DNA of 64,000 bases from Petroclostridium sp. X23 (GTDB lineage Bacteria > Bacillota > Clostridia > SK-Y3): NCBI RefSeq assembly GCF_030013905.1, contig NZ_CP124862.1, forward strand, positions 1,615,051 to 1,679,050. The letters are read 5' to 3'. Positions 19,983-29,755 of this stretch are shown here, piece by piece. The position numbers and the translations under genes were made by a program. The notes beneath the pieces are model-generated. The model ran no database searches. It had not been told where the DNA came from and worked only from the letters and a program-made list of their open reading frames with translations. Every line of letters starts with the position of its first letter. The stretch's first letter is position 1.

Positions 19983-20035
19983 AATAGCCATACTGCATAA
20001 GATTATTATTGCTTTATGGCTATTATTTTCTATAT
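19983..20035 (+). terminator. Terminator of the dehydratase-transporter operon
   Basis: A stem of about 15 bp with two mismatches (19983-19997 with 20010-20024) is followed by a T-rich tract, between the transporter frame and the regulator gene. Confidence 0.65.
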
Positions 20036-20061
20036 TATTAAAGGAGTGCTAAAAGATTTCA

Positions 20062-20772
20062 ATGAAAGAAATACGCAAAGTCGTTGTACACGAAGCTGTT
20101 ATAGAGGAGATATTGGGCTATATTGAAGAAAATAACCTTCAGCCTGGTGATAAACTCCCTCCCGAAAGAGAACTTGTAAAACTGTTAAAGGTAAGTCGAA
20201 GCACTATACGAGAAGTACTTCGCACTCTTGAAATGAATCATGTTATTAAAGTAAAACATGGCAGCGGAATATTTATTGCGTCTTTAGATGGGGTTTTACT
20301 ATCTCAATATAGCAGCAGTAAGGATCATAAAGAGAGCTTTAAGCTATTAAAGCAGATAGCGCAATCAAGACTAATGCTTGAAACATTTTGCGCTGTTGAG
20401 ATTGCCAAAACGATCACACCCGAGCAGGTACATATGCTTTACGAGCACGAAAAACATGAAAACACTTTATTGACTAAAGATGAGTCGGAATTGGATTATT
20501 CGATTATTCCAGGTCTTGCGTTAGAGCGTCTAATAAGTTCTTTTTTAGGCAATCCGCTATTAAATGATTTCCATAAGGAAATAGCTGGTGCTTGGCAGAA
20601 ATACTTTCAAAACATCAATGCCATGCCTCTTCCACCGGCTGTTCGTCATGAGCATCATCTTGAAATAATAAAGGCTATTGAATCCGGAAGTGACAATAGA
20701 ATCAGAAAAGCTATAAAAGCACATCTGAGCGGTACAATAAGTATCATTGATAAAATATTATCGAATGATTAA
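20062..20772 (+). CDS. GntR/FadR-subfamily transcriptional regulator
   Basis: A 236-residue regulator. Residues about 12-75 form the GntR winged helix (LQPGDKLPPERELVKLLKVS, then STIREVLRTLE and GSGIFIAS). The C-terminal all-helical FCD domain includes RHEHHLEIIKAIESG, whose His residues usually bind a metal. FCD regulators sense small carboxylates, fitting the dehydratase and 2-hydroxycarboxylate transporter upstream. The operator-like dyad at 16688 is the likely target. The ribosome binding site AAAGGAG is unusually far (about 14 bases) from this ATG. Confidence 0.88.
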   Translation: MKEIRKVVVHEAVIEEILGYIEENNLQPGDKLPPERELVKLLKVSRSTIREVLRTLEMNHVIKVKHGSGIFIASLDGVLLSQYSSSKDHKESFKLLKQIAQSRLMLETFCAVEIAKTITPEQVHMLYEHEKHENTLLTKDESELDYSIIPGLALERLISSFLGNPLLNDFHKEIAGAWQKYFQNINAMPLPPAVRHEHHLEIIKAIESGSDNRIRKAIKAHLSGTISIIDKILSND

Positions 20773-20843
20773 GCAGCAGCGTTATAGCAAGATATATACA
20801 GCTATTATCATTATAAATTGGCAGACACGATTTATAAAAAGTC

Positions 20844-21783
20844 AAGTGCCAGGGAAACCTCCGAAAAACTAATACTATGGAATAAATATGCAGTATGATA
20901 TAATAAATATGCAGATATACGTACTTGGGGGTTGTATACATATGATGAGTAAAAATAGTGGGCAGATTGATATATTCAATAGCATCATTTTTGAGAAATT
21001 AATTCCGAAAGATCATTTACTGATCAAAATAGATTCAATTATTGATTTTCCCTTTGTTTATGGCAAGGACCACATCATTATAGATGAAGATAGTGAAATT
21101 ATTCTTTCATCAGTACAAACTCCATTCAATGTAGGCGATGAGAAAAAGCTCACCGAGTTAATTGAAAAAGTGGAAGAAGATTTTGCATCTAAAGCCTGAA
21201 CAAGTGGCAGCAGATAAAGTATATGGAACAATAGATAACCGTGCCTATCTAAAAGACCATGAGATTGTATCTAATATTCAATTTTATGAAGAATCCGATA
21301 AGGAAAAAATACTTTTCGGAATAAAAGACTTTATCATAACAGATGATTTAAAGTCGGCTATCTGCCCTAACGGGCTAACGACTGAAGATTATATAATATC
21401 AAGGAATAAAACCCTGGATAAACCCGCTAAAGATATTTAAGTTTGATAAAAATGTCTGTAATAAATGTCCCATGCTAAAATAATGTGTATACAAAAGTAA
21501 AAAAGCGAAATCTTATGGTGGCAGGCGATTGGAAATACATTTAAGATATGACGCTGTTCTTCATGATTTAAAACGGTCCAAAACAAAAGAATGTGAAGAA
21601 GCGTTAAATAAACGGTTTAAAATAGAAAGAAGATTTGCAACTATGGTTAGAAATAATGGACTACGAAGATGTAGATATCTTAAGATAATAGGTGCTAGGA
21701 TTCATATTACGTTAGCTAATATGGCCTGCAATATTATAAGGATGGTAAATCTCCTTTGTGGGCCTTGTTTCACTACGCCTTAA
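20844..21783 (+). mobile_element. Right IS1182-like copy, degenerate
   Basis: Starts with the same end sequence as the left fragment in opposite orientation. The transposase is broken into pieces. An N-terminal piece at 20941-21199 (NSGQIDIFNSIIFEKLIPKD) has a large internal deletion after residue about 40. A middle piece is at 21162-21440 (PEQVAADKVYGTIDN), and a C-terminal piece at 21529-21783 (KRFKIERRFATMVRNNGLRR). No matching outer terminus could be found, so whether this ever formed a movable composite unit is unproven. Confidence 0.75.
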
Positions 21784-21908
21784 AAATTGAAAACGGCTCC
21801 AATAAAGGAGCCAGAATGAACAATTATAATTGTTTAAGGAATATTTAGCCTCAAGTCATGGCAGCACATTCCATAAAGTGGTATATTTGCTGAGCAATTG
21901 AGGAAGCA

Positions 21909-22790
21909 CTTAGGGACGTGCCTATTTTTGCACGTTACAGCGTGTAATTATTCCCCTTGAAATACCCGTTAGCCGCTCCAACTGTCCTATTGTAAACTTT
22001 TCTTTTTCTCTCAAATATCGCAATATTTCATCTCGCCCTTTTCGAGGCTTGTTTCCAATTTCTTTAGGATCTAACCCGTCTAAACACTTAATAACCTTTC
22101 TACGTAATTGTTCGTCAGTTAATTTTTTACTGCCGGCTATATGGAAGTTCTCACTTTCAATTTCTTTTTGTAGCTCGATAAACTCTCGTCTAGCTTCTTC
22201 TGCGTCAGCAGATAACATTTCCAGTATTAAATAGGTATCTGTAATCTTTTCTCCTGAATTTAATGACATATAATCATTATAACTGCTCCAAGCATATTTG
22301 CTTATTTGTTTGACAATTCCGGCCCTTATCGGATTTTGATGAATATATCTAGTCAATGCAAAAAAATACCGCTCATCTTCTATAGGTTCACTTTTATATC
22401 TATTACCAATAAGACTTCCGCTTCTCTGGTATTTGAAATTGTACCAGCCTACATATTTCGTCAGCAATTTATGCATAACTTTCACAATATCGCCCGTACA
22501 GTTTTCTCTAATAAACAGATGCACATGGTTATACATTAAGCAATATGCATATACTTCGACACATCTTTCTTTTTTTATTCCGAATAATATCTCAAGCATT
22601 TTGTGAAAATCAGCGTCTTCTTCAAATATATTCTGTCTATTTAATCGTCTAAAAATAATATGATATAATCCTGTTTGGCTCAATACCCTTGGTGACCTGC
22701 TCATACTTACCACCTCCAAACAGGATTGTATCATTTGAATTGTTACTAGTTAATAATTATGTGCAAAATCAGGCACGTCCCCATATACGC
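21909..22790 (-). mobile_element. RAYT element copy 1
   Basis: An 880-bp unit holding one Y1 transposase gene and bounded by imperfect inverted repeats at 21913-21933 and 22761-22781. The arms begin with GGGACGTGCCT, and two positions differ. Copy 2 at 30569-31450 has the same ends and nearly the same sequence, which defines the element limits. The right end cuts off a nucleotidyltransferase-like gene. Confidence 0.8.
21922..22704 (-). CDS. REP-associated tyrosine transposase (Y1_Tnp/RAYT), copy 1
   Basis: A 260-residue HUH endonuclease of the transposase IS200-like superfamily. YNHVHLF contains the metal-binding His-X-His. LTRYIHQNPIRAGIV is the conserved helix region of RAYTs. The C-terminal part (after residue about 190) is an extra domain with a helix-turn-helix-like end (FTIGQLERLTGISRGIITRC). 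The ATG at 22704 is preceded by GGAGGTGG; an upstream ATG at 22734 lacks a site. Compared with copy 2 it has Arg in place of Gly in the usual FRGxNRQ motif. Confidence 0.88.
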   Translation of the reverse strand: MSRSPRVLSQTGLYHIIFRRLNRQNIFEEDADFHKMLEILFGIKKERCVEVYAYCLMYNHVHLFIRENCTGDIVKVMHKLLTKYVGWYNFKYQRSGSLIGNRYKSEPIEDERYFFALTRYIHQNPIRAGIVKQISKYAWSSYNDYMSLNSGEKITDTYLILEMLSADAEEARREFIELQKEIESENFHIAGSKKLTDEQLRRKVIKCLDGLDPKEIGNKPRKGRDEILRYLREKEKFTIGQLERLTGISRGIITRCNVQK

Positions 22791-22978
22791 TAGAAAAATA
22801 ATTGCCGACGTTCCTCTTCATTTGGAACCATTGAACACAAAACAAACAAATCTATATCACTATAGCCCGGAACAAGTTCTAAATTTATATTACCTGTTTG
22901 ACCGATTCCTTTAATGTTATTGCAAACTGATAATGCATACACTAGCTTTTCTTTAAACTCAAAGACTGTCATATTCAA
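22790..22978 (-). pseudogene. Nucleotidyltransferase-like protein, truncated
   Basis: Sixty-two residues remain: an N-terminal helix and a strand ending in PGYSDIDLFVLCSM, which resembles the GS-x10-DxD motif of Pol-beta-type nucleotidyltransferases. The reading frame stops exactly at the right end of RAYT copy 1, so the element or a linked deletion removed the rest. It lies 7 bp downstream of the plsC-like gene on the same strand. Confidence 0.55.
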
Positions 22979-22985
22979 TCATCCT

Positions 22986-23690
22986 TTAACTATATACACC
23001 GCGATATTTAGGGTCTAAAAGCTCTGCGATTTTTTTCATAGAATATTCCGTAGCTACTTCTGTCCAGGCATCTTTATTATCCTCAGTTTTTTCAGGAAGG
23101 TTAAAGGGCTCACCAAATGTTACCTTAACCTTGGAATGATTAAAATTTTCCTTACTCATGCTATCGCTGTTTATGGGTAACAATTCTTCAGTACCTTCCA
23201 GCGCTATAGGAACAAATTGAGCCTTAGACATTTTAGCTAATAGTATAAAGCCCTTTTTAGCCTTTAACATAGAGCCAGACCTGCTTCTAGTACCTTCAGG
23301 AAATATAAATATAGACCCTCCGTCTTCTAAATACTTTATCGCTTCCTTTATTGCTTTTTTATCAGCGGAACTAGGGGTTATATGTATGGTTCTTATAGTT
23401 TCAAGCACTAAATTGGTTACGATATCCTTACTTAATTTTACTCCAGCCATGAAAGCTACATTATTGTCCTTTAATAATCTATTAAGGATTACCCCATCCA
23501 CGTTACTAAGATGATTTCCTATGTATATCGTTGGAATTCCTCTTCTTTTTTCGATAACTCCTTTATTTATAACTTCGATCTCAGAATATGTGTGTAAAAA
23601 TTTATCGATTAATTTACGAGTTAAGCTTTTCCTTATATTTTTAGGCAATATTCTAGACACATTAGCAAACACATTAAGTATTAGACTCAT
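22986..23690 (-). CDS. 1-acyl-sn-glycerol-3-phosphate acyltransferase (PlsC-like)
   Basis: A 234-residue acyltransferase. Motif I is NHLSNVDG with the HX4D catalytic pair, motif III is FPEGTRSRSG, and motif IV is VPIALEGTEELLP. These carry out acyl transfer to lysophosphatidate during membrane phospholipid synthesis. There is a short hydrophobic stretch near the N-terminus. It stands alone apart from the truncated gene downstream. Acyl-donor and substrate preference cannot be told from the sequence, and some members act on other lysolipids. Confidence 0.85.
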   Translation of the reverse strand: MSLILNVFANVSRILPKNIRKSLTRKLIDKFLHTYSEIEVINKGVIEKRRGIPTIYIGNHLSNVDGVILNRLLKDNNVAFMAGVKLSKDIVTNLVLETIRTIHITPSSADKKAIKEAIKYLEDGGSIFIFPEGTRSRSGSMLKAKKGFILLAKMSKAQFVPIALEGTEELLPINSDSMSKENFNHSKVKVTFGEPFNLPEKTEDNKDAWTEVATEYSMKKIAELLDPKYRGVYS

Positions 23691-23969
23691 TATTTACGCC
23701 GGTAGAAACCAGCCCCTCCTCTCTCAATAAAAAACACCTAAATTCTACGTCAGATTAATTTCACCTTAACTTATGTATAATTTAGGTAATGTTTTTTATA
23801 TTATAACATTTTTACCATCACTTTAGAAATATGCCAAGGGGCGGAATTGATAAAAACCTATGCTTTTTTGATAACCCCTCTATTGATTGCTGTTAATCTT
23901 TTGAGTTATCTTACCGAAAAACCATGTTTTTCTTTTCTGTCATTTCCCAAATTATAGCCTAAAATGCGG

Positions 23970-26015
23970 TCAATATTCGCCTTTGCAGTTATAATTTACT
24001 GCATATAATAGATTTTTTCTGTCACAAATCATTCTAACGCAGGATGCGGAAGTAACGAGATAATAACCTCCATAAAAAAGTGCCATCAGCAGTACTGTAA
24101 TCCATATATAGGCTCCTATTTCCATATTGTAAAATCTACTTACCTTATCTAAAACACTTTTTAGAGAAACTGTTGTATAAGAGATAGCTAAAAATAATGG
24201 CGCTATGAAATACACCCCTACCTGCTTGTATATTGTATGACTCATCATTTTCTCAGACACTCCCTGTTTCCTGAGAATCAAATATCTTGCTTGATTATCG
24301 GAAATTTCCGTCAGTTGTTGAGCAGAAATAAGTGCAACACAAATCAAAAGAAAAATCAGCCCGATGTATGTAAATAAGAATACAGGTAGTCCTAAAGCGG
24401 AATAATACATCGTCGTCATTCTGACTTTGGAATTCCAGATAAAAGGTGGATGATCCTCATGAGTCGTTAGTTCATTAAGCTTTGTATTCGCCTTATCCGT
24501 ATCTGTTCCTAACTTCCAAAAACCCTGTACAAAAACGGCATCTGCCGCACATTTTTCTGCTACTGCATCTGATACAATTAGTGTTCCCCTATCATTATCT
24601 CCAATGGATGTTAGTTGATAAACATAATGCAACAGTTCCTTACTAGCCGGATACAGCGTTGCATCCGCAACTGTTAATTTAGAGGATTTTTCAAGGAAAT
24701 GTTCCATATACTTATATGTTCCCGTGTAATTACAATTTATTAAAAACTCATCGTCATCTAATGTCAAAGGTTCATACCCTTGTGCAACCAAACACTTATT
24801 ATAATCACTAATGCTACAAACCTGAATGCTTTTGTCCGTTAACCCCGCATCATGTTCCCACAGTACAACGTCCTGATCATGCCATACATCACCATATGTA
24901 ATATCTGCTTTATAGGTATTCATCTGAAAACTACTTGCTATAAATTCACCGAAATCATATCCATACTCGTAATTCTTTGCCTCCTCTAATACATCTGTTT
25001 CATCTTCAGTTGCTTCCATCATCAAAATAAAATCATACGGTGCGTAATCATCTGACATTCTTGACATGGTCATGGCGATACTAACGCCTGTTGTAAGCAG
25101 TATAATTGTTATCGTCAGCAAGATACATACCACCGACATAGAGATAAAATTTCCTTGTATTCTGGTAGAAATCTGTCGAACTAAAAAGCAGTTAATATTC
25201 TTTAAATAAAAATGTTTTTGCCTTCTTATTAAAACAAGCAATACTGATGTAGTGGAATAAAAGATCAATAAAGTTGCAAGGGCTGCAAATGCCATTCCGG
25301 CAAACAACAACTCTTTTTGTGGTAACAATTCGCCGGTATTAAAACACAGTGCCGTCAATATAAGAAATATAATTCCGGCCATAAATGCAATAACATAAAC
25401 AAAGTTTTTTCTTGTTTTTAATTCTTCATTTTTTCTTTCCGCCAGCAATAAATCAAGCAGCTTTACCTTTGAAACACAAATCACGTTAAATAGCATTGCA
25501 ATAATATAAACAACTGTAAAACATACTAACGTGATTTTTAAACCTTGCATAGAAAAATTCAAGGAAAAATCATTCACATGGCCACCAAACACACGAATCG
25601 CAGCTACCGTTAGGAGTTGGCTTAAGAATATGCCAATAATAATGCCTGACACCAATGACAAAATACCAATAAGAACTGTCTCCCCGACAAATATGCTTGA
25701 TATCTTCCCTTTTTTCATACCAAGAAGCATGTAAATACCTAACTCTTTTTTTCTACGTTTCAGTAAAAACCGATTAACATATAAAATCAAAAACGAGAAT
25801 AAAACAGAGATAGTCACAGAACTCAATTTTATCATTTGTCCCATAGCATCAATCATAGTTAAAAGTTCACTGTTTAGATTTCCCAGCGCTTTTGCCCCTG
25901 TTACTGAATTAAACGCATAAAATAAAGCTACTGCCAATGTCAGTGTCAAAAAATAAATTGCGTAGTCCTTTATATTTCTCCTTAGATTACTGACAATCAG
26001 TTTATATGTCATCAT
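23970..26015 (-). CDS. BceB/FtsX-type ABC transporter permease
   Basis: A 681-residue permease with about ten membrane segments and a large extracellular loop (about 200 residues) in the second half, the architecture of BceB peptide-antibiotic resistance permeases. The FtsX-like domain near the N-terminus includes RRKKELGIYMLLGMKKG, and the C-terminal repeat has RYLILRKQGVSEKMM. Start at ATG 26015 is chosen because GGAGGTGAGCAGG precedes it; an upstream frame overlaps the ATPase gene. It works with the ATPase encoded just upstream. No BceRS-type two-component genes are present in the window. Confidence 0.88.
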   Translation of the reverse strand: MMTYKLIVSNLRRNIKDYAIYFLTLTLAVALFYAFNSVTGAKALGNLNSELLTMIDAMGQMIKLSSVTISVLFSFLILYVNRFLLKRRKKELGIYMLLGMKKGKISSIFVGETVLIGILSLVSGIIIGIFLSQLLTVAAIRVFGGHVNDFSLNFSMQGLKITLVCFTVVYIIAMLFNVICVSKVKLLDLLLAERKNEELKTRKNFVYVIAFMAGIIFLILTALCFNTGELLPQKELLFAGMAFAALATLLIFYSTTSVLLVLIRRQKHFYLKNINCFLVRQISTRIQGNFISMSVVCILLTITIILLTTGVSIAMTMSRMSDDYAPYDFILMMEATEDETDVLEEAKNYEYGYDFGEFIASSFQMNTYKADITYGDVWHDQDVVLWEHDAGLTDKSIQVCSISDYNKCLVAQGYEPLTLDDDEFLINCNYTGTYKYMEHFLEKSSKLTVADATLYPASKELLHYVYQLTSIGDNDRGTLIVSDAVAEKCAADAVFVQGFWKLGTDTDKANTKLNELTTHEDHPPFIWNSKVRMTTMYYSALGLPVFLFTYIGLIFLLICVALISAQQLTEISDNQARYLILRKQGVSEKMMSHTIYKQVGVYFIAPLFLAISYTTVSLKSVLDKVSRFYNMEIGAYIWITVLLMALFYGGYYLVTSASCVRMICDRKNLLYAVNYNCKGEY

Positions 26016-26055
26016 CCTGCTCACCTCCCAGGAAAGAAACCACCTGAAGTATTTT

Positions 26056-26772
26056 TTAATAAAACGCTTTTCTGGTTTCATTTTCTCTCAGCATTTCTTG
26101 AAATATCCTTCCATCTTTAATAAAAAGAATACGCTTACAATAAGAGGCTGAAACAGGATCATGTGTTACCATGAGAATTGTTGCTTGCTCTATTTCATTT
26201 AATTGAGATAGTTGTGTAAGCAACATACAAGCAGATTTGGAGTCTAATGCTCCAGTTGGCTCATCTGCTAAAATAAGTGCCGGTTTTGTAATAATGGCTC
26301 TTGCGGCAGCGACCCTCTGCTGCTGTCCCCCGGACATTTCATAGGGATATTTATGAAGCACATCCTCTATATTTAATAACTTTGCCGTTTTTGCTATTTT
26401 GGTCTCAATTTTACGAACTGGAACTTTCAGTATAGATAAGGCTAATGCAATATTTTCATATGCGGTTAAGGTATCCAACAAATTAAACTGCTGAAAAATA
26501 AAGCCTAGTTTTTCTCGCCTAAAATCGGATAATTTACTACCACGTAGAGTTGTTATATCATCCCCGTCAATTATAATATGTCCTGCCGTCACAGTATCAA
26601 TGGTGGATATACAATTCAATAATGTTGTTTTTCCAGAGCCTGAAGCTCCCATAATACCGACAAATTCACCTACCTTGACTTCAAAAGAAATATCATCAAT
26701 TGCTTTCGTAACAACGCCTTTATTCCCATAATATCTCTGAATATTCTCTATTTTTAAGATTGCTTTTTCCAC
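26056..26772 (-). CDS. BceA-type ABC transporter ATP-binding protein
   Basis: A MacB/BceA-class ATPase of about 238 residues. Walker A is GASGSGKTT, the Q-loop is FIFQQFNLL, the signature is MSGGQQQRVAAARA, Walker B is LILADEPTGALD, and the switch His follows in MVTHDP. I favour GTG at 26772, seven bases after GAGGAG; ATG at 26778 lies too close and TTG at 26808 has no site. It pairs with the BceB-like permease 40 bp downstream and probably exports, or frees targets from, a cell-wall-active peptide; the substrate is inference. Confidence 0.9.
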   Translation of the reverse strand: MEKAILKIENIQRYYGNKGVVTKAIDDISFEVKVGEFVGIMGASGSGKTTLLNCISTIDTVTAGHIIIDGDDITTLRGSKLSDFRREKLGFIFQQFNLLDTLTAYENIALALSILKVPVRKIETKIAKTAKLLNIEDVLHKYPYEMSGGQQQRVAAARAIITKPALILADEPTGALDSKSACMLLTQLSQLNEIEQATILMVTHDPVSASYCKRILFIKDGRIFQEMLRENETRKAFY

Positions 26773-26876
26773 TTTCATTCTCCTCTGTGTTCGTTCTTCT
26801 ATATTCAAATGGCTTCATACTTTAAAAATACTAGCTATTCATTGCTTGCGCATCTTGATAAATGTTTTCGCACCAA

Positions 26877-27851
26877 TCAAAGAAAATTATTTTTTTCTTC
26901 TATCTGATTTATATGATGATCAATCGCATCAATAACAAACTTCGCATCCGGTAGCTTCAGTATTTGCAAAACCCTCTGATTTTCATAGAATCGTTCTATA
27001 TTTTTCCGATTCATTTCTCTACAGTAAGGCTGCCAATGAAAAGCTTCTTCCGACTCCATGTCATATAAATAAGATGCTGCTGTTTCTCCATAATCAATAC
27101 CGTTTAAATCTATCATTTTCTTCTCTTGTATTCCATATTTAAAATAAATTCTGTTTTGATTTAAATCATAGACAATACTCCAAATCGTATCCGTCCTCTT
27201 TGCCTTTTCCAGTATTGTAAAGGCACGAGCTATCGTCATTTTCCCGCCTTTTTGCAACTCAGATTTTACAATTTTGAACCGCATAAAAGAATTTTCTTCA
27301 TACTCTGAAGAATACGTTCCTTTTTGGATAAAAATATCTCTATAATTACTATTTGTAATAATCGGAAGCCTATCATTCACCGATATATAATTTATGGCAC
27401 CATTCAAGAATTCAACAATACCTTTATTCCCCTCTTTGTCCATCAAAAAATAATGTATTTTAGCGGAGTTATTACTGATTCTAAAATTTTGAAAACTTTT
27501 AATTGCATGTTCTACAGTAATACAGGTATCCAATAAATACTGTATCGTTTCCAAACAGCTAATCTCCGCTCTTTCATCCTTTTTGGGATATTTCGTTTCA
27601 GGCAGTGTTGCCTGTTCCACTATAAGTCCTTTTTCATTAATTCCACAAGAAGGCATTCCTTTACCTGATTGTGAAAATGTAACACTACCATACTGGGATA
27701 TCCATGAAAATTCTTTTTCTGGCGGCATAACCAATGACTTTTTCATCATATTTCTCCGATTTGTAAAAATCATTCCCTCATCAATAAAACAATCATAGTT
27801 TTTTGCTACTATCTCGGTCACCTCTTCTATGCCTGTAAATACTGTACACAT
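26877..27851 (-). CDS. Choloylglycine hydrolase-family Ntn hydrolase (linear amide C-N hydrolase)
   Basis: A 324-residue protein. The start is set at ATG 27851 because GGAGG lies eight bases upstream and the second codon is TGT. This gives MCTVFTG, with Cys2 as the N-terminal nucleophile exposed after Met removal, as in bile salt hydrolases and penicillin V acylases. Conserved elements include GMIFTNRRN, a SGKGMPSCGINEKGL strand and ITNSNYRD. The enzyme should cut a linear amide bond. Being next to BceAB-like genes it could act on a peptide or acyl-amide signal or antibiotic, but that is speculation. Confidence 0.82.
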   Translation of the reverse strand: MCTVFTGIEEVTEIVAKNYDCFIDEGMIFTNRRNMMKKSLVMPPEKEFSWISQYGSVTFSQSGKGMPSCGINEKGLIVEQATLPETKYPKKDERAEISCLETIQYLLDTCITVEHAIKSFQNFRISNNSAKIHYFLMDKEGNKGIVEFLNGAINYISVNDRLPIITNSNYRDIFIQKGTYSSEYEENSFMRFKIVKSELQKGGKMTIARAFTILEKAKRTDTIWSIVYDLNQNRIYFKYGIQEKKMIDLNGIDYGETAASYLYDMESEEAFHWQPYCREMNRKNIERFYENQRVLQILKLPDAKFVIDAIDHHINQIEEKNNFL

Positions 27852-28080
27852 CTCCCTAACCTCCATCATTCTTTTAATCAAGCTATGCTTATTCCTAATC
27901 ACAAACGAACTTCTGGATTTTCTATCCTTTCCCCAATGAAAATAGGATATACTATTTATAGACTCTTGAAAACCTACGCTTCGTAGAGTCTATCTTCTCT
28001 TGGAAATACCTTCATTTAAAAAGCAATAATTGATAGTGTAGTAATCTATTCAGATAGTAAACCTTGTCATACAAAACCAT

Positions 28081-29154
28081 CTATTTCCCGTCAATATTTT
28101 TAAACTTACAGTGCAGTGGATTTGTCATAAAACATTGATTACAGGACTTACAACACGGCTGATATGTGCTATCTGTAAGCCATTTTTCTGGCAAATCCGG
28201 TTCACAGATCAGTGGTCTACACAATGATATTCCTTTGACCTTTGATTTTTGCAGACATATTTCAATATCAGAAAATGTCCTGAACCCTCCTACTGCTATT
28301 ATCGGAACATTTATATTATCTGCTATTCGACATGCCGCCTCGAAATTATACCCTTCCTCTTCTTTTCTTGTTATGACGCGATTAGGTAATCCTTCTTTGG
28401 AACCAACCAAGCCACAGCTAATCTCAATACCATCCACATGACTCTCTTCTAGCATTTTTGCTACCTCAACAGCTTCTTCAAAAGTCATTCCATCTTCTAG
28501 TTCATCGCTTTGATTCATCTTCACGAAAACCGCAAAGATTGGTGACACTGCCTCTTTAACAGCCATTACAACACGACGCAGTAAACGACAGCGATTCTCA
28601 AGGCTGCCACCATATTCATCCTCTCGCTGATTAAAGTGTGGACTTAAAAACTGATTCAACAAAAACCCATGCGCCGCTTGAATCTGAATGCCGTGTGCAC
28701 CTGCACGTTCACAAACTTTTGCAGCAGCTACATATTGCTCGACTAAATTGTCTATCTCACGTATACTCATTGCTTCTGCGTTACCTAGCGCAGAAGGTGC
28801 TAACACTTTACCGCATAACGGATGGGAAAGCATCCCACAGGAGCAAAGCTGAACAATTAATTTTGCACCTTCACTTTCTACATTTTTGACGTCTTTATGT
28901 AACATTTCTTGATAGGAAGGGTGCGTCGTATGCGCCATCTTTGGCATTACTCTTCCTTCTTTTGAAATGCCAGTAATTCCTGTAATAATAGTACCTACGC
29001 CACCTTTTGCTAATGTGTGGTGAATAGCTAAATATTCTTCGGTCAACCCCCCATCAGGGGTGGTCCCAAGTTCCAATGCAGCACTTCTTACCAAACGATT
29101 TTTTACTCGCATTTGCTTATATTGTATTTCTGTAAACAATTTATTTATTTCCAC
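28081..29154 (-). CDS. NADH:flavin oxidoreductase (old yellow enzyme family)
   Basis: A 357-residue OYE-type TIM barrel. MRVKNRLVRSA begins the barrel. AHGFLLNQFLSPHFNQREDE, followed by YGGSLENR, is the family FMN/substrate site. The end of the barrel has IIAVGGF and GISLCRPLICEPD. The C-terminus has a Cys-rich segment, CCKSCNQC, as in members that carry a 4Fe-4S cluster. There is no C-terminal FAD/NADH domain as in 2,4-dienoyl-CoA reductase. It probably reduces an activated double bond. It is divergent from the Rrf2 gene, which may regulate it. Confidence 0.88.
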   Translation of the reverse strand: MEINKLFTEIQYKQMRVKNRLVRSAALELGTTPDGGLTEEYLAIHHTLAKGGVGTIITGITGISKEGRVMPKMAHTTHPSYQEMLHKDVKNVESEGAKLIVQLCSCGMLSHPLCGKVLAPSALGNAEAMSIREIDNLVEQYVAAAKVCERAGAHGIQIQAAHGFLLNQFLSPHFNQREDEYGGSLENRCRLLRRVVMAVKEAVSPIFAVFVKMNQSDELEDGMTFEEAVEVAKMLEESHVDGIEISCGLVGSKEGLPNRVITRKEEEGYNFEAACRIADNINVPIIAVGGFRTFSDIEICLQKSKVKGISLCRPLICEPDLPEKWLTDSTYQPCCKSCNQCFMTNPLHCKFKNIDGK

Positions 29155-29290
29155 ATTATTATCGTCTTTCGTTTAGTTGTAATTTTTAAAGTTATATTGA
29201 AAATATATCATCACTCAGTTATAATGTCAAATATTACATCAAATAATTTTCAATTATATCCATAAAAATGTTTAAAAGGAGAATATATAT

Positions 29291-29755
29291 ATGCGTATCA
29301 GTTCAAAAACTTCTATTGGAATACATATTATGCTTTTAGTGGCACTCTATGGCGACAAATGCAAACTAACAGGAACGATTATTTCACGCAGCACTGGCAC
29401 CAATCCTGTCATTACCAGAAATTTGCTGAGTGACTTACAACGTGCTGGGCTCATTATCATCACACGTGGTGTCGGCGGAACACAACTTGCAAGACCACTC
29501 GAAACAATTTCTGTTTACGATATTTTCTGTGCTACCGATGCAGAAAATCCAAAAGATATTATTGCAATTCATTCTAAGCCAAACCCAAATTGTCCTGTAG
29601 GCGCTATTATTAACGATGTGCTAGAAACACCTTATACTCGTATCAACGATGCTATTGCACAAGTAATGAAAAATGAAATGCTAATTGATTTAGTAGACAT
29701 TGTAAAAAAAACAAGACCAAATTGGCTAGAAGTCATCAGACCTATTGCGAAATAA
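29291..29755 (+). CDS. Rrf2-family transcriptional regulator
   Basis: A 154-residue Rrf2 protein. The N-terminal winged helix includes SKTSIGIHIMLLVALYG and NPVITRNLLSDLQRAGLI, then the wing GVGGTQLARP. Only one Cys cluster-like element (NPNCPVGA) is present, unlike the three-Cys Fe-S members, so it resembles the YwnA-type cluster-free group. AAAAGGAG precedes the ATG. It is divergent from the OYE gene with a 136-bp shared promoter region and probably controls it. Confidence 0.85.
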   Translation: MRISSKTSIGIHIMLLVALYGDKCKLTGTIISRSTGTNPVITRNLLSDLQRAGLIIITRGVGGTQLARPLETISVYDIFCATDAENPKDIIAIHSKPNPNCPVGAIINDVLETPYTRINDAIAQVMKNEMLIDLVDIVKKTRPNWLEVIRPIAK

